From Nitrospirillum amazonense (GTDB taxonomy: Bacteria; Pseudomonadota; Alphaproteobacteria; Azospirillales; Azospirillaceae): a DNA stretch of 64,000 bases. Every line of letters starts with the position of its first letter. Position 1 is the first letter of the stretch. The notes beneath the pieces were generated by a model, which worked only from the letters and a program-made list of their open reading frames with translations, made no database searches and was not told the DNA's origin. Of this stretch, positions 19,003 to 26,351 are shown piece by piece. The translations under genes and the position numbers were made by a program. The stretch covers positions 737,591 through 801,590 of the forward strand of contig NZ_VITV01000002.1 of NCBI RefSeq assembly GCF_007828035.1. Direction: 5' to 3'.

Positions 19003-19398
19003 TCAGAAGCCACGCGGATAGGGGATGGTGCGCAGCCAGTTGCGGATGGTCGCCAGCTCATCGGCGGTGGCATGGCGCCGGGCGGTGGCGGGACTAAGGG
19101 GCGGCATGGCCGGTGGACTGCCGTCGGTACCCGGTGACAGCTTGGACACAAGCGGACACTGCTGGGTGATCTGCTCATCGCTCATGGTGGCGTAAGGCTT
19201 GTCCGGAATCAGCTGGACGTCGCCTTTTCCGTACGGGTTGGCGATGGAGGCCAGCAGTTCCGGCTCGGTCTCCCAGCTATAGCGGCCTTGGGCATCGTGG
19301 CGGCCGTAGATTTCGATCCGCTCCTGGATATCGTCCTGGGACGCGGTGATGGTGAACAGGATGGTCTGCACGTCGGCGAAGGTCGGCGGGTTGGCCAT
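19003..19398 (-). CDS. Small protein of unknown function downstream of tyrosinase
   Basis: 131 residues; I do not recognise the family. N-terminus MANPPTFADVQTILFTITAS, then an acidic central part (RIEIYGRHDAQGRYSWETEP), and a C-terminal TADELATIRNWLRTIPYPRGF that resembles the last helix of some cytochrome c-like domains. There is no CxxCH, so no heme c is indicated. No signal peptide. AAGGA lies eight bases before ATG 19398. It starts 78 bases after the tyrosinase stop on the same strand and is probably co-transcribed, so a role with the tyrosinase is plausible but unproven. Confidence 0.7.
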   Translation of the reverse strand: MANPPTFADVQTILFTITASQDDIQERIEIYGRHDAQGRYSWETEPELLASIANPYGKGDVQLIPDKPYATMSDEQITQQCPLVSKLSPGTDGSPPAMPPLSPATARRHATADELATIRNWLRTIPYPRGF

Positions 19399-19476
19399 GG
19401 GGATGTTCCTTCATGTGCGGGCCGGGCGGCGAGGTAAGCGGGTCACGACGCCGTCCGGCCGGATGGGGTGGTTGGG

Positions 19477-22122
19477 TCAGCCAGCGGCCAGCGTCAGCAT
19501 GCGCCGCGCGGTCTTCAGCGCCGCCTGCTCCGCCGGTGACGTCGCCGGCAGGGTGTCCAGCAGGCGGGCCAGGCGGGCACGCTGATCCGGCGGCAGATCG
19601 CGGCCATGGTCCAGGACATAGGCGCCGACGGCGGCGATGGCCTGTGCCTTCAGCTCCGCCGGGGCCGTCCTGTCCCGGTCCAGGCTGCCCACCACGGCCT
19701 CAAAGGCCGCTTCGTTCAGGTGGCGCAGGCTGTTGACGGCCGCGGCGCGGGCATCGACCGTGGCCTTGGCGTCCGCCGCCAGCCCCTTCACCAGGCTGAT
19801 GGTGGCCGCGTCGCCGCTGTGGGACAGCACGGTGGCCGCCAGCGCCTTGGTTTTCCACCAGTCGATGCCCGCGCTGGTGGGCGTCGTAGCGCTCGCCTTC
19901 AGAAGGCGGCGCATGGTGTCCAGGGTCACCGCCTTGTCAAAGGGCGTGGCGCAACTGGCGTTGGCCTTGCCATGGACATGGCGGCTGTTGGCGGCCGGCA
20001 CCGCCTCGAACAGGTTGGTAGAGGCGACGAAGGCCGCCGCATCCTGCGGGAAGATGCGCACGGCGTCGGTGGACTTGGCCAGGAAGTGCTGCAGTTCCAC
20101 CGTCAGGCCGCCCACGACGCACGGGTTGTTGTCGGGCACGCCGTTGCGGGCGGTGGCGTACAGACCCTTGTCCAGCACCGACACCGTTTTGGGCGCGGGC
20201 GGCGGCGCCGTTTCCGCCGGCATGTCGACCGGACGGTTGGCAAACATCTCCATGGCGCGCACCCGTTCCACCGCATGAGCCAGCGTGGGGTGCTTGGCGT
20301 CACCCTCGACCTTGTAGGCCGTCTCCACCGCGTAAGCCGTGTCGACGCGGGCCAGGATGTCCAGGGCTGCCGCCCGCACCTCCGCATCCTCGGCCGTCGC
20401 CAGCGCCACCGCCTGGATGGCGGACTTGGCCGACGCGTCGGATGCCGCCGCCAGATCCACCTGCGCGGCCTGCTCCACCCGTTCCGCCACCGGGCGGTCC
20501 TTGGCCAGGAAGGTGGTCATGGCCGTGGCGGTGGGCGCCACGTCGCCCTGGAAGGGCTGGCTCTGCTGCTTGGGTGACCAGGGCAGGTTGTCATAGCCCA
20601 CACCGGCGTCGGTATCCGGCGTGACATAGCCGGCGTAGTCGATCAGCTCACCCGGCGTGGGCTTGGCCGGCGTCTGTGGCCACAGGCCCGGCACGCCGGA
20701 GGGGGCGAAGGGCCCGCCCACCGTCTGCGGCGGCCGGCGGGCGCTGAAGGTTTCAACCGGCTTGGGCTGAATCTCCTCGTTCCACGGCCACATGGTGTCG
20801 CGCAGGTGGTGGCCCAGCGGATTGGTCTTGTTGCTGGGGTTGCCGTCGGCATAGGCGTCGTTGGGCCAGTACTGCGCCGGGTCTGCGCCGTCGGAGCGGA
20901 AGCGGTCGTAATGCTGCTGCCAGGCCGCCCACAGCCAGTCGAAATAGGTGTGGAAGGGCCAGAACATGGGGTCGCTGGGCGAGATCATGCAGTTGGACAT
21001 CCACACGCCGGACCAGCCGTGCCCGATGTTGTGGGGGTTGGCCTCGACAGAACCGGCCATGAAGGAATAGTTGGACTTCAGCCCCGCCTTGGATTTGTCC
21101 AGCAGCATGCCCGGCGTGTTGAACAGCTTGACGTTGTTGCGGTCCTGCCGCCAGCGCATCAGCGGCCCGCGGCCCGGCATGTTCCAGCCGTACAGCGGGT
21201 TGCCGGCGTCGAAGCGGATCAGGTCCGTGGCCATGAAGTCCGGATCGCCGGCCACGGTATTGGCACCGGTGAAGTCGGCATGGAACACCGTCGCCCCATC
21301 CTTGCCCGGCGAGTAGTACATGGGCCAGTAGGGCAGCGTGACCGAGGGGTCCACCTTCTGCAGCGCCCGCTCCAGCTCCAGCAGGAAGGCGCGGTGCCAG
21401 GCGACGAAGGCCGCCGCCTTGTGCTCCTGGTCCGGATAGCCGATGTCCGCCGGTTCCGCGAAGCCGCGGGCGCCGATGTCATGCATATCGACCAGGAAGG
21501 TGTAGGTGTCGCGCCAGCGCGGGTCGGGCGATTTCTGGAAGCGCAGGGCCGCCAGGGCCCACAGGAAGCGGCTGCGCTCCTCCGCGCTCAGCGTTTCCTC
21601 ATTGCGGCGCACGCGCACCATGACCTGGGCGCCACCCATCACCGGCCCCGTGGCTGTGCCCTGGTGGGCGACGATGGCGGTGTCCTTGTCGTCGCGGCTG
21701 AAGTGCGGGAAGTCACCGGCCACGACGATGGGCTGGGGCGTACCGTCGCCCTTCAGCGTCAGGATGATCTGGTCCTTGGCGCCGCCGCCCTCCACCGCCT
21801 TCTTGTACTCGTCCGCCGTGAGGGCGAAGTTGACATGGCCCTTGCCCTCGGCCGGGGCGGCGGCGTTGGTCAGCACCACGGTGACGGTCGCCCCCGGCGG
21901 CAGGGTACCGGGGCGGACACGCACCAACGTCGGGCTGGGCGCCCAGGTAACATAGTCGAAGTGCGCGCCCGTCCGGGCATCGCCATGGACCAGGATTTCC
22001 ACCTGCGCGCTCGCGCCATCGGCCGCGGTCTGCGCGCCGGCCGTTGCCGACAGCCCCACCCCCAGCGCCACGGCCGCGCACATGCTGACCCGCCGGGCTA
22101 TCGCCTTCATCGATCGCCGCAT
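19477..22122 (-). CDS. Large exported multidomain tyrosinase family copper protein
   Basis: 881 residues, far longer than a bacterial tyrosinase core. Signal peptide about 1-31 (ends TAGAQ). Residues about 38-165 look like a beta-sandwich (VEILVHGDARTGAHFDYV). The di-copper core spans about 185-410: CuA His214 (MHDIGA), His234 and His243 (AWHRAF); CuB His364 and His368 (PHNIGHGW) and His391 (SDPMFWPFHTYFDWLW). Residues about 560-880 are alanine-rich helical repeats resembling HEAT repeats. Predicted activity is oxidation of phenols to quinones in the periplasm or outside, giving melanin-like products or processing plant phenolics. ATG 22122 has GGAGG eight bases upstream. A 131-residue unknown protein follows. 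Confidence 0.88.
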   Translation of the reverse strand: MRRSMKAIARRVSMCAAVALGVGLSATAGAQTAADGASAQVEILVHGDARTGAHFDYVTWAPSPTLVRVRPGTLPPGATVTVVLTNAAAPAEGKGHVNFALTADEYKKAVEGGGAKDQIILTLKGDGTPQPIVVAGDFPHFSRDDKDTAIVAHQGTATGPVMGGAQVMVRVRRNEETLSAEERSRFLWALAALRFQKSPDPRWRDTYTFLVDMHDIGARGFAEPADIGYPDQEHKAAAFVAWHRAFLLELERALQKVDPSVTLPYWPMYYSPGKDGATVFHADFTGANTVAGDPDFMATDLIRFDAGNPLYGWNMPGRGPLMRWRQDRNNVKLFNTPGMLLDKSKAGLKSNYSFMAGSVEANPHNIGHGWSGVWMSNCMISPSDPMFWPFHTYFDWLWAAWQQHYDRFRSDGADPAQYWPNDAYADGNPSNKTNPLGHHLRDTMWPWNEEIQPKPVETFSARRPPQTVGGPFAPSGVPGLWPQTPAKPTPGELIDYAGYVTPDTDAGVGYDNLPWSPKQQSQPFQGDVAPTATAMTTFLAKDRPVAERVEQAAQVDLAAASDASAKSAIQAVALATAEDAEVRAAALDILARVDTAYAVETAYKVEGDAKHPTLAHAVERVRAMEMFANRPVDMPAETAPPPAPKTVSVLDKGLYATARNGVPDNNPCVVGGLTVELQHFLAKSTDAVRIFPQDAAAFVASTNLFEAVPAANSRHVHGKANASCATPFDKAVTLDTMRRLLKASATTPTSAGIDWWKTKALAATVLSHSGDAATISLVKGLAADAKATVDARAAAVNSLRHLNEAAFEAVVGSLDRDRTAPAELKAQAIAAVGAYVLDHGRDLPPDQRARLARLLDTLPATSPAEQAALKTARRMLTLAAG

Positions 22123-22273
22123 CCCGTCCCCCTCCAGAGCGTCCGGCAATTTACCCGCCATGAACGCATTAATAATTAAATTAACAACCTGGAGTATGGA
22201 TGCCGCCGCTCGTTCGGCCAAGAGGGTATTATGTAACGAGTTCTTACAATGGAGATACTCAACCTGAGAGAAC

Positions 22274-22300
22274 TGACACCACGGTCCTGGGAATGATCAA
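22274..22300. promoter_or_regulatory. Shared upstream element containing ACGGTCCTGGGAAT
   Basis: Bases 22281-22294 are identical over 14 nt to 40771-40784 before the GH3 gene. The flanks (TGACACC before, GATCAA after) resemble 18876-18900 before the carboxypeptidase gene. The element lies between the divergent tyrosinase and psuK genes, so either could be its target. The regulator is not known. Confidence 0.4.
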
Positions 22301-22310
22301 GGTCGCACCA

Positions 22311-22340
22311 AAACATATGTTTTTTTGAGAACATGTGTTT
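22311..22340. promoter_or_regulatory. Twin palindromic operator upstream of psuK
   Basis: AAACATATGTTT (22311-22322, perfect 12-bp palindrome) and GAACATGTGTTT (22329-22340, near-perfect) are related sequences whose starts are 18 bases apart. They lie 35-64 bases before the psuK ATG. Spacing and similarity suggest cooperative binding of one dimeric regulator, possibly the HTH-bearing PsuK protein itself or an unlinked factor. Confidence 0.55.
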
Positions 22341-22374
22341 ATAACCCCTTGTGATCTCGCCAGCCGGACACCCC

Positions 22375-23481
22375 ATGACCGATCTTAGCGACCAGGAACG
22401 CGCGGTATTGGCCGCCATCGAGGCCAACCCCTTCGTCAGCCAGCAGGACATGGCCGACACCCTGGGCCTGGCCCGCTCCACCATTGCCGCCCACGTGGTC
22501 AGCCTGACGCAGAAAGGCCGGCTGCTGGGCCGGGGCTATATCCTGCCGGCGGGGCGCCGCGTGGTCTGCCTGGGCGGGGCGGTGCTGGACCGCAAGTACC
22601 AAGCGCTGGCCCCCCTGGTGCCCGCCACCTCCAACCCCGTGACCGGCGTGCGCAGCCCCGGCGGCGTCGCCCGCAACGTGGCGGAGAACCTGGCCCGCCT
22701 GGCGGTGCCCACCGCCCTGGTCTCCCTGGTGGGGGAGGATGAGGCCGGCCGCGAAATCCTGAACCACCTGCGCGGCCTCGGCGTGGATGTCAGCCAGACG
22801 GCGGCGACAGCAGAGGCGCCAACCGCCGAATACGCCGCCATCCTGGGCCCGGATGGCGACCTGGCGGTGGCCGCAGCCGACATGCGCATCTTCGACCTGT
22901 TCACCCCCGCCTTGCTGGACCGCGCCTGGCCACACCTGGCAGCGGCCAACTGGGTCTTCGCCGACTGCAACCTGCCGGCGGAAACGGTGGCGGCCCTGGT
23001 CACGCGGCGGCGGGGCGCCCGGTTCCACCTGGCCATCGACGCTGTCTCCATCCCCAAGCTGGCGCGCCTGCCGCGGGACCTGGCGGGCATCGACCTGCTG
23101 TTCATGAATCTGGACGAGGCCAACGCCCTGCTGGGCACCCATCATGAGGGGTTGGAGGGCGCCCAGGCGGCGGCCCATGGCCTGAGGGCCCGTGGGGCGG
23201 CCGGCGCCGTGGTCACCCTGGGCGCCCAGGGCACGGCCGTCGCCGGCGACGACAGCGCCGCCACCTTCGCGGCCATACCCGCCCAGCCCGTCGACACCAC
23301 CGGCGCCGGCGATGCCATGATCGCCGGCACCCTGTTCCGCTTGGTGGCCGGCGATGGCCTGCTGGCCGCCGCCAGGATGGGCGCCCTGGTGGGGGCGCTG
23401 ACCACCGAAAGCAAAGCCAGCGTCCATCCCGGCCTGTCGCCGCAATTGCTGGCCGCCAACCTGCACCGCCTGACGATTTGA
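22375..23481 (+). CDS. psuK: Pseudouridine kinase with N-terminal helix-turn-helix (PfkB family)
   Basis: 368 residues. Residues 1-55 form a winged helix-turn-helix (LSDQERAVLAAIEANPFVSQ, then DMADTLGLARSTIAAHVVSL); the rest is a PfkB/ribokinase-fold kinase. PfkB signs are the early glycine-rich GGVARNVAENLARL and the C-terminal DTTGAGDAMIAGTL with the catalytic Asp. The next gene encodes pseudouridine-5'-phosphate glycosidase, so the reaction is phosphorylation of pseudouridine to pseudouridine 5'-phosphate. HTH-kinase fusions are known in this family (YeiC-like). ATG 22375 is chosen over the in-frame GTG 22351. The HTH could bind the twin palindromes just upstream. Confidence 0.88.
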   Translation: MTDLSDQERAVLAAIEANPFVSQQDMADTLGLARSTIAAHVVSLTQKGRLLGRGYILPAGRRVVCLGGAVLDRKYQALAPLVPATSNPVTGVRSPGGVARNVAENLARLAVPTALVSLVGEDEAGREILNHLRGLGVDVSQTAATAEAPTAEYAAILGPDGDLAVAAADMRIFDLFTPALLDRAWPHLAAANWVFADCNLPAETVAALVTRRRGARFHLAIDAVSIPKLARLPRDLAGIDLLFMNLDEANALLGTHHEGLEGAQAAAHGLRARGAAGAVVTLGAQGTAVAGDDSAATFAAIPAQPVDTTGAGDAMIAGTLFRLVAGDGLLAAARMGALVGALTTESKASVHPGLSPQLLAANLHRLTI

Positions 23482-23489
23482 GGTCCCCG

Positions 23490-24404
23490 ATGTCTCTCCT
23501 GAAGCCCGTCCTCAGCCCCGAGGTCGCCGATGCGCTGGCCGCCGGCCGGCCGGTGGTGGCGCTGGAATCCACCATCATCACCCACGGCATGCCCTATCCC
23601 GCCAATCTGGAAACAGCGCTGGCGGTGGAGGATGTGGTGCGCGCCAACGGCGCCGTGCCCGCCACCATCGCCGTGGTGCGGGGCGTGGCCCGCGCCGGCC
23701 TGACGGTGGCGGAGCTTGAGGACCTGGCCCAGGCCAAGGGCGTGGTGAAGGCGTCCAGCCGGGATCTCGCCGCCGTCATGGTGCGGCGGGGCAGCGCCGG
23801 CACCACGGTGTCCGCCACCATGCGCCTCGCCGACCTGGCCGGCATCCCCCTGTTCGCCACCGGCGGCGTGGGCGGCGTGCACCGCGGGGCGGAGGCCACC
23901 TTCGACATCTCCGCCGACCTGACGGAGCTGGGGCGCACGCCCACCACCGTGGTCTGCGCCGGCGTGAAGTCCATTCTGGACATCCCCAAGACGCTGGAGT
24001 TCCTGGAAACCCAGCGCGTGCCCGTCATCGCCTATGGCAGCGACGACTTTCCCGCCTTCTTCACCCGCAGCAGCGGCCACAAGGCCGACCATCGCCTGGA
24101 CAGCGCGGAGGAGATCGCCGCCACCATGCGCCTGCATCGGGACCTGGGCTGCGGCACCGGCATCATGATCGCCAACCCCATCCCGGAAGCCGACGCCCTG
24201 GACCCCGCCTTCATCGACGGCACCATCGCGGACGCGGTGGCGGAGGCCGAAGCCCGGGGCATCAGCCGCAAGGACCTGACGCCCTTCCTGCTGGCCCGCA
24301 TCAATGAGTTATCGGGGGGCCGTAGCCTGACGGCCAACATCGCCCTGGTGAAGAACAACGCCGCCTTGGCCGCCCGCATCGCCGTGGCCTACGCCGCTGG
24401 CTGA
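23490..24404 (+). CDS. psuG: Pseudouridine-5'-phosphate glycosidase
   Basis: 304 residues, the normal length. Near the N-terminus VVALESTIITHGMPYPANLETA is the family signature; further marks are VVKASSRDLAAVMVRRGSAGTT, LFATGGVGGVHRGAE and GTGIMIANPIPEADA. It splits the C-C glycosidic bond of pseudouridine 5'-phosphate (manganese-dependent in E. coli PsuG), giving uracil and ribose 5-phosphate. ATG 23490 has GAGG six to nine bases upstream and follows psuK by eight bases, so the two form an operon for using pseudouridine from RNA turnover. No dedicated transporter is adjacent. Confidence 0.93.
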   Translation: MSLLKPVLSPEVADALAAGRPVVALESTIITHGMPYPANLETALAVEDVVRANGAVPATIAVVRGVARAGLTVAELEDLAQAKGVVKASSRDLAAVMVRRGSAGTTVSATMRLADLAGIPLFATGGVGGVHRGAEATFDISADLTELGRTPTTVVCAGVKSILDIPKTLEFLETQRVPVIAYGSDDFPAFFTRSSGHKADHRLDSAEEIAATMRLHRDLGCGTGIMIANPIPEADALDPAFIDGTIADAVAEAEARGISRKDLTPFLLARINELSGGRSLTANIALVKNNAALAARIAVAYAAG

Positions 24405-24491
24405 GGCCCGCTTGACAGGGGCCAACTTGACAGCGGGGCGGCCCCCGGCGGACCTTCATGGCGAATGGTCCGATCAGCCTGAAGGAAAGCC

Positions 24492-24986
24492 ATGCGCCGT
24501 CCCGTGTTGCCGCAGCGCCTGTTGCCGCAGCGAGTGCGGGTGGCGTTCCAGCGCCGGGCGGACTGGCTGCCGGCCGCGCGGCGCGTGGCGATCTACGGCC
24601 TGGCGCTGGCCGTGGGCACGGCGGTCCTGCAGTGGCTGGATTACCAGCGCCTGGCCCGCGCCCATTCCGACGACATCTATATCCTCCTGATCGCGGCGGC
24701 CTTCCTGGCCCTGGGCGTGATGGTTGGGATGCGGCTCATGCGCCCCGCCCCGCCGCTGCCGGCGGAGGGCAACGTCCAGGCCCAGGCCGGCCTGGGCATC
24801 AGCGCGCGCGAGATGGCCGTGCTGCGTGAGCTGGCGGCCGGACGCTCCAACAAGGAGATCGCGCTGGTGCTGGACATCTCACCCAACACGGTGAAGACGC
24901 ACCTGGCCCGCCTGTTCGAGAAGCTGGGCGCCCAACGCCGCACCGACGCCGTCAACCGCGCCCGCGAGTTGGGTCTAGTGCCCTGA
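24492..24986 (+). CDS. Membrane-anchored LuxR-type HTH regulator
   Basis: 164 residues. Two hydrophobic segments (about 30-47 and 63-82) are followed by a linker and a C-terminal LuxR/FixJ-type helix-turn-helix (about 98-160: ISAREMAVLRELAAGRSNKE, ISPNTVKTHLARLFEKLGAQ). There is no receiver or autoinducer domain, so any signal must act through the membrane part or a partner. The DNA-binding domain faces the cytoplasm. GAAGGA precedes ATG 24492. A stable hairpin and then a DUF4199 membrane protein gene follow; LuxR-like/DUF4199 pairs suggest a shared membrane-sensing role, which is inference. Confidence 0.85.
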   Translation: MRRPVLPQRLLPQRVRVAFQRRADWLPAARRVAIYGLALAVGTAVLQWLDYQRLARAHSDDIYILLIAAAFLALGVMVGMRLMRPAPPLPAEGNVQAQAGLGISAREMAVLRELAAGRSNKEIALVLDISPNTVKTHLARLFEKLGAQRRTDAVNRARELGLVP

Positions 24987-24988
24987 AT

Positions 24989-25017
24989 AACGGGTGATTC
25001 CGGCCAAATCACCCGTT
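24989..25017 (+). terminator. Hairpin after the LuxR-type gene
   Basis: An 11-bp perfect inverted repeat (AACGGGTGATT with AATCACCCGTT, seven-base loop) starts three bases after the stop at 24986. The T-run is short (TTGGGC), so it may be a partial terminator or RNA-stabilising stem between the regulator and the DUF4199 gene. Confidence 0.55.
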
Positions 25018-25090
25018 TGGGCGATTGCCCGCGGCCGGAATCGCGGGGCACTGAGGGGCACGGACCACACGCAACCAAAGGGGCCTTCGC

Positions 25091-25639
25091 ATGCTGCGCA
25101 AAATCCTGACCTACGGACTGGCGGCCGGCCTCATCTCCGGCCTGGCCATGGGGGTGCTGACCACGGTTCCGCACGGCCACCTGCCCATGGCCGTGGAGAT
25201 GGCCCTGGGTTACGCCACCATGCTGGTGGCGCTCAGCACCATCTTCCTGGCGGTGAAGCGCCACCGCGACACCGCCCTGGGCGGCGTCATCCGTTTCTGG
25301 CCCGCCCTGTTCCTGGGCCTGGGCATCAGCGTCGTCGGCGGGGTGATCTACGCCCTGGCGTGGGAGGTGACGCAGGCCCTGAACCACATGGACTATGTCA
25401 ACGACTACGCCCAGGCCATGATCAGCCAGGAGAAGGCCAAGGGCGCCTCGGACGAGGCCCTGGCCGCCCTGACGGCGGAGATGGACAAGATGAGGGCGAA
25501 ATACGCCAACCCCTTCTACCGCCTCTCCTTGACCTTCAATGAGATCTTCCCCGTCGGCGTGCTGGTGTCGCTGGTTTCCGCCGGCCTGCTGCGCAACAGC
25601 CGCTTCTGGCCCGCCCGGCGCGCGCCGGTCCTGGCCTGA
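25091..25639 (+). CDS. DUF4199 domain membrane protein
   Basis: 182 residues with four predicted membrane segments: about 5-24, 34-54, 66-90 and a C-terminal pair region around 148-168. A charged helical stretch lies between (AMISQEKAKGASDEALAALT), then a conserved FYRLSLTFNEIFPVGVLVSL. This layout fits DUF4199, a family of unknown function often beside LuxR-type regulators. The ATG follows the regulator stop by 104 bases with the hairpin between. Its TGA directly abuts the stop of the convergent cupin gene (TGATCA). Confidence 0.85.
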   Translation: MLRKILTYGLAAGLISGLAMGVLTTVPHGHLPMAVEMALGYATMLVALSTIFLAVKRHRDTALGGVIRFWPALFLGLGISVVGGVIYALAWEVTQALNHMDYVNDYAQAMISQEKAKGASDEALAALTAEMDKMRAKYANPFYRLSLTFNEIFPVGVLVSLVSAGLLRNSRFWPARRAPVLA

Positions 25640-26317
25640 TCAGAAGGCGCAGACATCGGGGTGCAGCAGCGGCCCGGCCTTCAACCAGACACGGGCGCCC
25701 TGCCCGCCGGTACGGACCACCAGGTCCTGGCCGGCGGGCAGGCGCAGCCAGGACTGGGAGTGGAACGCCTCGCCCTTTTCCATAAAGCCGCCGGCCACGA
25801 CCAGCAGTTCCAGGCCCTGCGGATTGGTCACACGCACTTCGGCATCCGGCCCCCAGTCCTCCAGCCGCACCTCCTCATGCCCGTCGGCGAACAGGCTCAG
25901 GGCGCGCTCAACGCCGGGGCGGACGGGCAACGCCGCCCCCTCGCCGGGCTGGAGGACGACGCGGGCCTGATCATCGGCCCGGAACTGCCACAGCTTCACG
26001 AAGATGACGCAGCCAGGGACGGAACCGGGGGCATGGGCCGTGCCGGGCGGGTTGCGGACATAGGTGCCGGCGGGGAAATCGCCCGTTTCATCCTGAAACA
26101 CGCCATCCAGCACCAGGAACTCCTCCCCGCCTGGGTGGCCGTGGGTGGGGAAGCGGCTGCCGGCGGCATAGCGGACGATGGAGGTGGCGCGCGCCTTCTC
26201 ATCCCCGATGCGCGACAGCATACGGCGCCCCACGCCCGGCGATGGGCTGGGCACCCAATCCATGCCACCGGCATGCACCGCCGTACGCACGGCAAGATCG
26301 TCATTCAGCCGCATCAT
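25640..26317 (-). CDS. Two-domain ChrR-like cupin protein
   Basis: 225 residues, two cupin modules. The first has the metal-binding pattern FPTHGHPGGEEFLVLDGVF followed by GTYVRNPPGTAHAP (His/His/Glu and a later His). The second (about 130-220) is more degenerate, with GLELLVVAGGFMEKGEAFHS. It resembles the cupin part of ChrR anti-sigma factors, but no zinc-binding N-terminal anti-sigma module and no sigma factor gene are present, so a free-standing metal-dependent enzyme or sensor is more likely. GGAGG sits eight bases before ATG 26317. It follows the S33-type hydrolase gene by 34 bases on the same strand. Confidence 0.8.
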   Translation of the reverse strand: MMRLNDDLAVRTAVHAGGMDWVPSPSPGVGRRMLSRIGDEKARATSIVRYAAGSRFPTHGHPGGEEFLVLDGVFQDETGDFPAGTYVRNPPGTAHAPGSVPGCVIFVKLWQFRADDQARVVLQPGEGAALPVRPGVERALSLFADGHEEVRLEDWGPDAEVRVTNPQGLELLVVAGGFMEKGEAFHSQSWLRLPAGQDLVVRTGGQGARVWLKAGPLLHPDVCAF

Positions 26318-26351
26318 CGCGCATCCTCCGTCACCTCGTGGCCCCCTCCAC

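Noticed and set aside
22311-22340. Riboswitch in the psuK leader
   Set aside because: The symmetric twin AT-rich boxes look like protein operators; no conserved aptamer structure is seen.
24412-24432. Two TTGACA boxes 15 bases apart after psuG
   Set aside because: No -10-like sequence lies at a proper distance, so I do not call a promoter.
25640-26317. ChrR anti-sigma factor
   Set aside because: Only the cupin part resembles ChrR; there is no zinc anti-sigma module and no ECF sigma gene nearby.
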